5,387 bases of DNA from CAZYPH01 sp964649095 (GTDB taxonomy: Bacteria > Bdellovibrionota > UBA1018 > UBA923): assembly GCA_964649095.1 (NCBI GenBank), contig CAZYPH010000143.1, positions 1 to 5,387 of the forward strand. The letters are read 5' to 3'. Below, piece by piece: positions 5,227 through 5,387 of the stretch (position 1 is the first letter of the stretch; the number at the start of each line of letters is the position of its first letter). The notes below the pieces were generated by a model. The model did not search any database. It was not told the DNA's origin and worked only from the letters and a program-made list of their open reading frames with translations. The position numbers and the translations under genes are program-made.

Positions 5227-5387
5227 ATGGTATTTAACCTGGTCAACCCACAAACCCACAAACCCACAAACCCACAAACCCACAAACCCGCAAACCCATT
5301 TTTAATTGCCTTATTAGCGTTGTTGGCTAACACGTGCAAAATTTCACCTATCGGAGCCACCCGATTTCATTCAAGCGGAGCCACTGA
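5227..5387 (+). CDS. Small open frame containing an 8-bp repeat, open at the right edge (doubtful)
   Basis: I do not recognise this gene and it may not be one. An ATG at 5227 is preceded by CAGGAG (5213-5218) and an 8-nt T-run, a good ribosome binding site. The frame then stays open for 53 codons to the window edge. It begins MVFNLV, passes through the octamer repeat as an Asn-Pro-Gln-Thr-His-Lys-Pro pattern, then a hydrophobic run (FLIALLALLA, about residues 25-34) and a Cys at 37. A repeat ahead of a hydrophobic stretch is odd for a signal peptide. The frame also runs into the CGGAGCCAC repeats, so its 3' part may be chance reading through an insertion-sequence end. The octamer repeat is naturally poor in stops, which weakens the argument from an open frame. 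Confidence 0.2.
   Translation, partial: MVFNLVNPQTHKPTNPQTHKPANPFLIALLALLANTCKISPIGATRFHSSGAT
5245..5298. repeat. 8-bp tandem repeat, AACCCACA, about 6.75 copies
   Basis: Five perfect copies of AACCCACA (5245-5284) are followed by AACCCGCA (5285-5292) and a partial AACCCA (5293-5298). The nearly perfect array implies recent expansion by slippage. On the minus strand it is TTTGTGGG repeated, giving seven GGG runs with 5-nt loops, a canonical quadruplex-forming pattern. Eight is not a multiple of three, so each gain or loss of a unit would shift any frame passing through it. Confidence 0.97.
5352..5384. repeat. Pair of CGGAGCCAC direct repeats; possible IS21-family end
   Basis: CGGAGCCAC is found at 5352-5360 and 5376-5384, starting 24 bp apart. 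On the minus strand each copy reads GTGGCTCCG followed 6 or 7 nt later by GAAAT, so the similarity extends beyond the 9-mer. Iterated 20- to 25-bp motifs with a GTGGCTCC core remind me of the multiple terminal repeats of IS21-family (istA/istB) elements. If so, the element would extend to the right, with its outer end near 5335. No transposase is visible, so this is recognition by pattern only. Confidence 0.35.

Larger units (their letters stand above)
4661..5387. other. Region upstream of flgB without a recognisable gene
   Basis: No open frame here resembles a known protein. The first 140 nt next to flgB are a leader with a 9-bp inverted repeat (4691-4725) and CGAC half-sites (4764-4787). 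An AT-rich block follows (about 4795-4832), then a GC-richer block with C-runs on the plus strand (about 4850-5035), an AT-rich stretch (about 5060-5110), a small open frame with an 8-bp tandem repeat (5227-5298) and a possible insertion-sequence end (from about 5335). The composition changes abruptly several times, unlike the even flagellar genes, which suggests a patchwork of inserted pieces. The operon promoter must lie here or further right, but I cannot place it with confidence. Confidence 0.75.

Noticed and set aside
5245..5298. CRISPR array
   Set aside because: The unit is 8 bp in uninterrupted tandem with no spacers.
4994..5305. Plus-strand open frame of 103 codons upstream of flgB
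   Set aside because: No recognisable domain, no ribosome binding site at its start, mixed residue composition, and its C-terminal part is only the translated 8-bp repeat. It crosses a strong composition change.

Overview
The window is the promoter-proximal part of a bacterial flagellar basal-body operon on the minus strand, read from about position 4660 down to position 1. The genes in transcription order are flgB, flgC, fliE, fliF, fliG and the first 153 codons of fliH, which runs off the left edge. They encode proximal rod proteins (FlgB, FlgC), the rod/MS-ring adaptor (FliE), the MS ring (FliF), the rotor/switch protein (FliG) and the regulator of the export ATPase (FliH). Together they build the inner-membrane base of the flagellum from ring to rod and couple it to the export machinery and motor. 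Spacing is tight: flgB and flgC share one base, flgC-fliE is 9 nt, fliE-fliF 77 nt, fliF-fliG 33 nt and fliG-fliH 6 nt.

The organism is a flagellated diderm bacterium. flgBC fused directly to fliEFGH is not the usual enteric or Pseudomonas arrangement, where flgBC and fliEFGHIJ are separate. It is known from Bacillus, spirochaetes, and Bdellovibrio or other former deltaproteobacteria. The FliG and FliF wording looks most like the Bdellovibrio-type group to me, but this is recall without a search.

At 1756-1855 there are 100 Ns inside fliF. The 55 bases before the gap are repeated exactly after it, so the gap is almost certainly false: two contigs that overlap by 55 bp were scaffolded instead of merged. 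Removing the Ns and one copy restores an uninterrupted 560-codon FliF. As given, the sequence makes fliF look truncated or split.

The right end (4661-5387, 727 nt) has no gene I can recognise. It holds the flgB leader with a 9-bp inverted repeat, a cluster of CGAC/GTCG half-sites, an AT-rich stretch, a weak sigma-54-like match, a G-rich tract on the minus strand, and an 8-bp tandem repeat (AACCCACA, about 6.75 copies) just inside a small open frame with a good ribosome binding site. At the very edge is a pair of CGGAGCCAC repeats 24 bp apart, resembling the iterated ends of IS21-family elements. I found no new multi-gene system. The items most worth checking are the false gap and the 8-bp repeat region.
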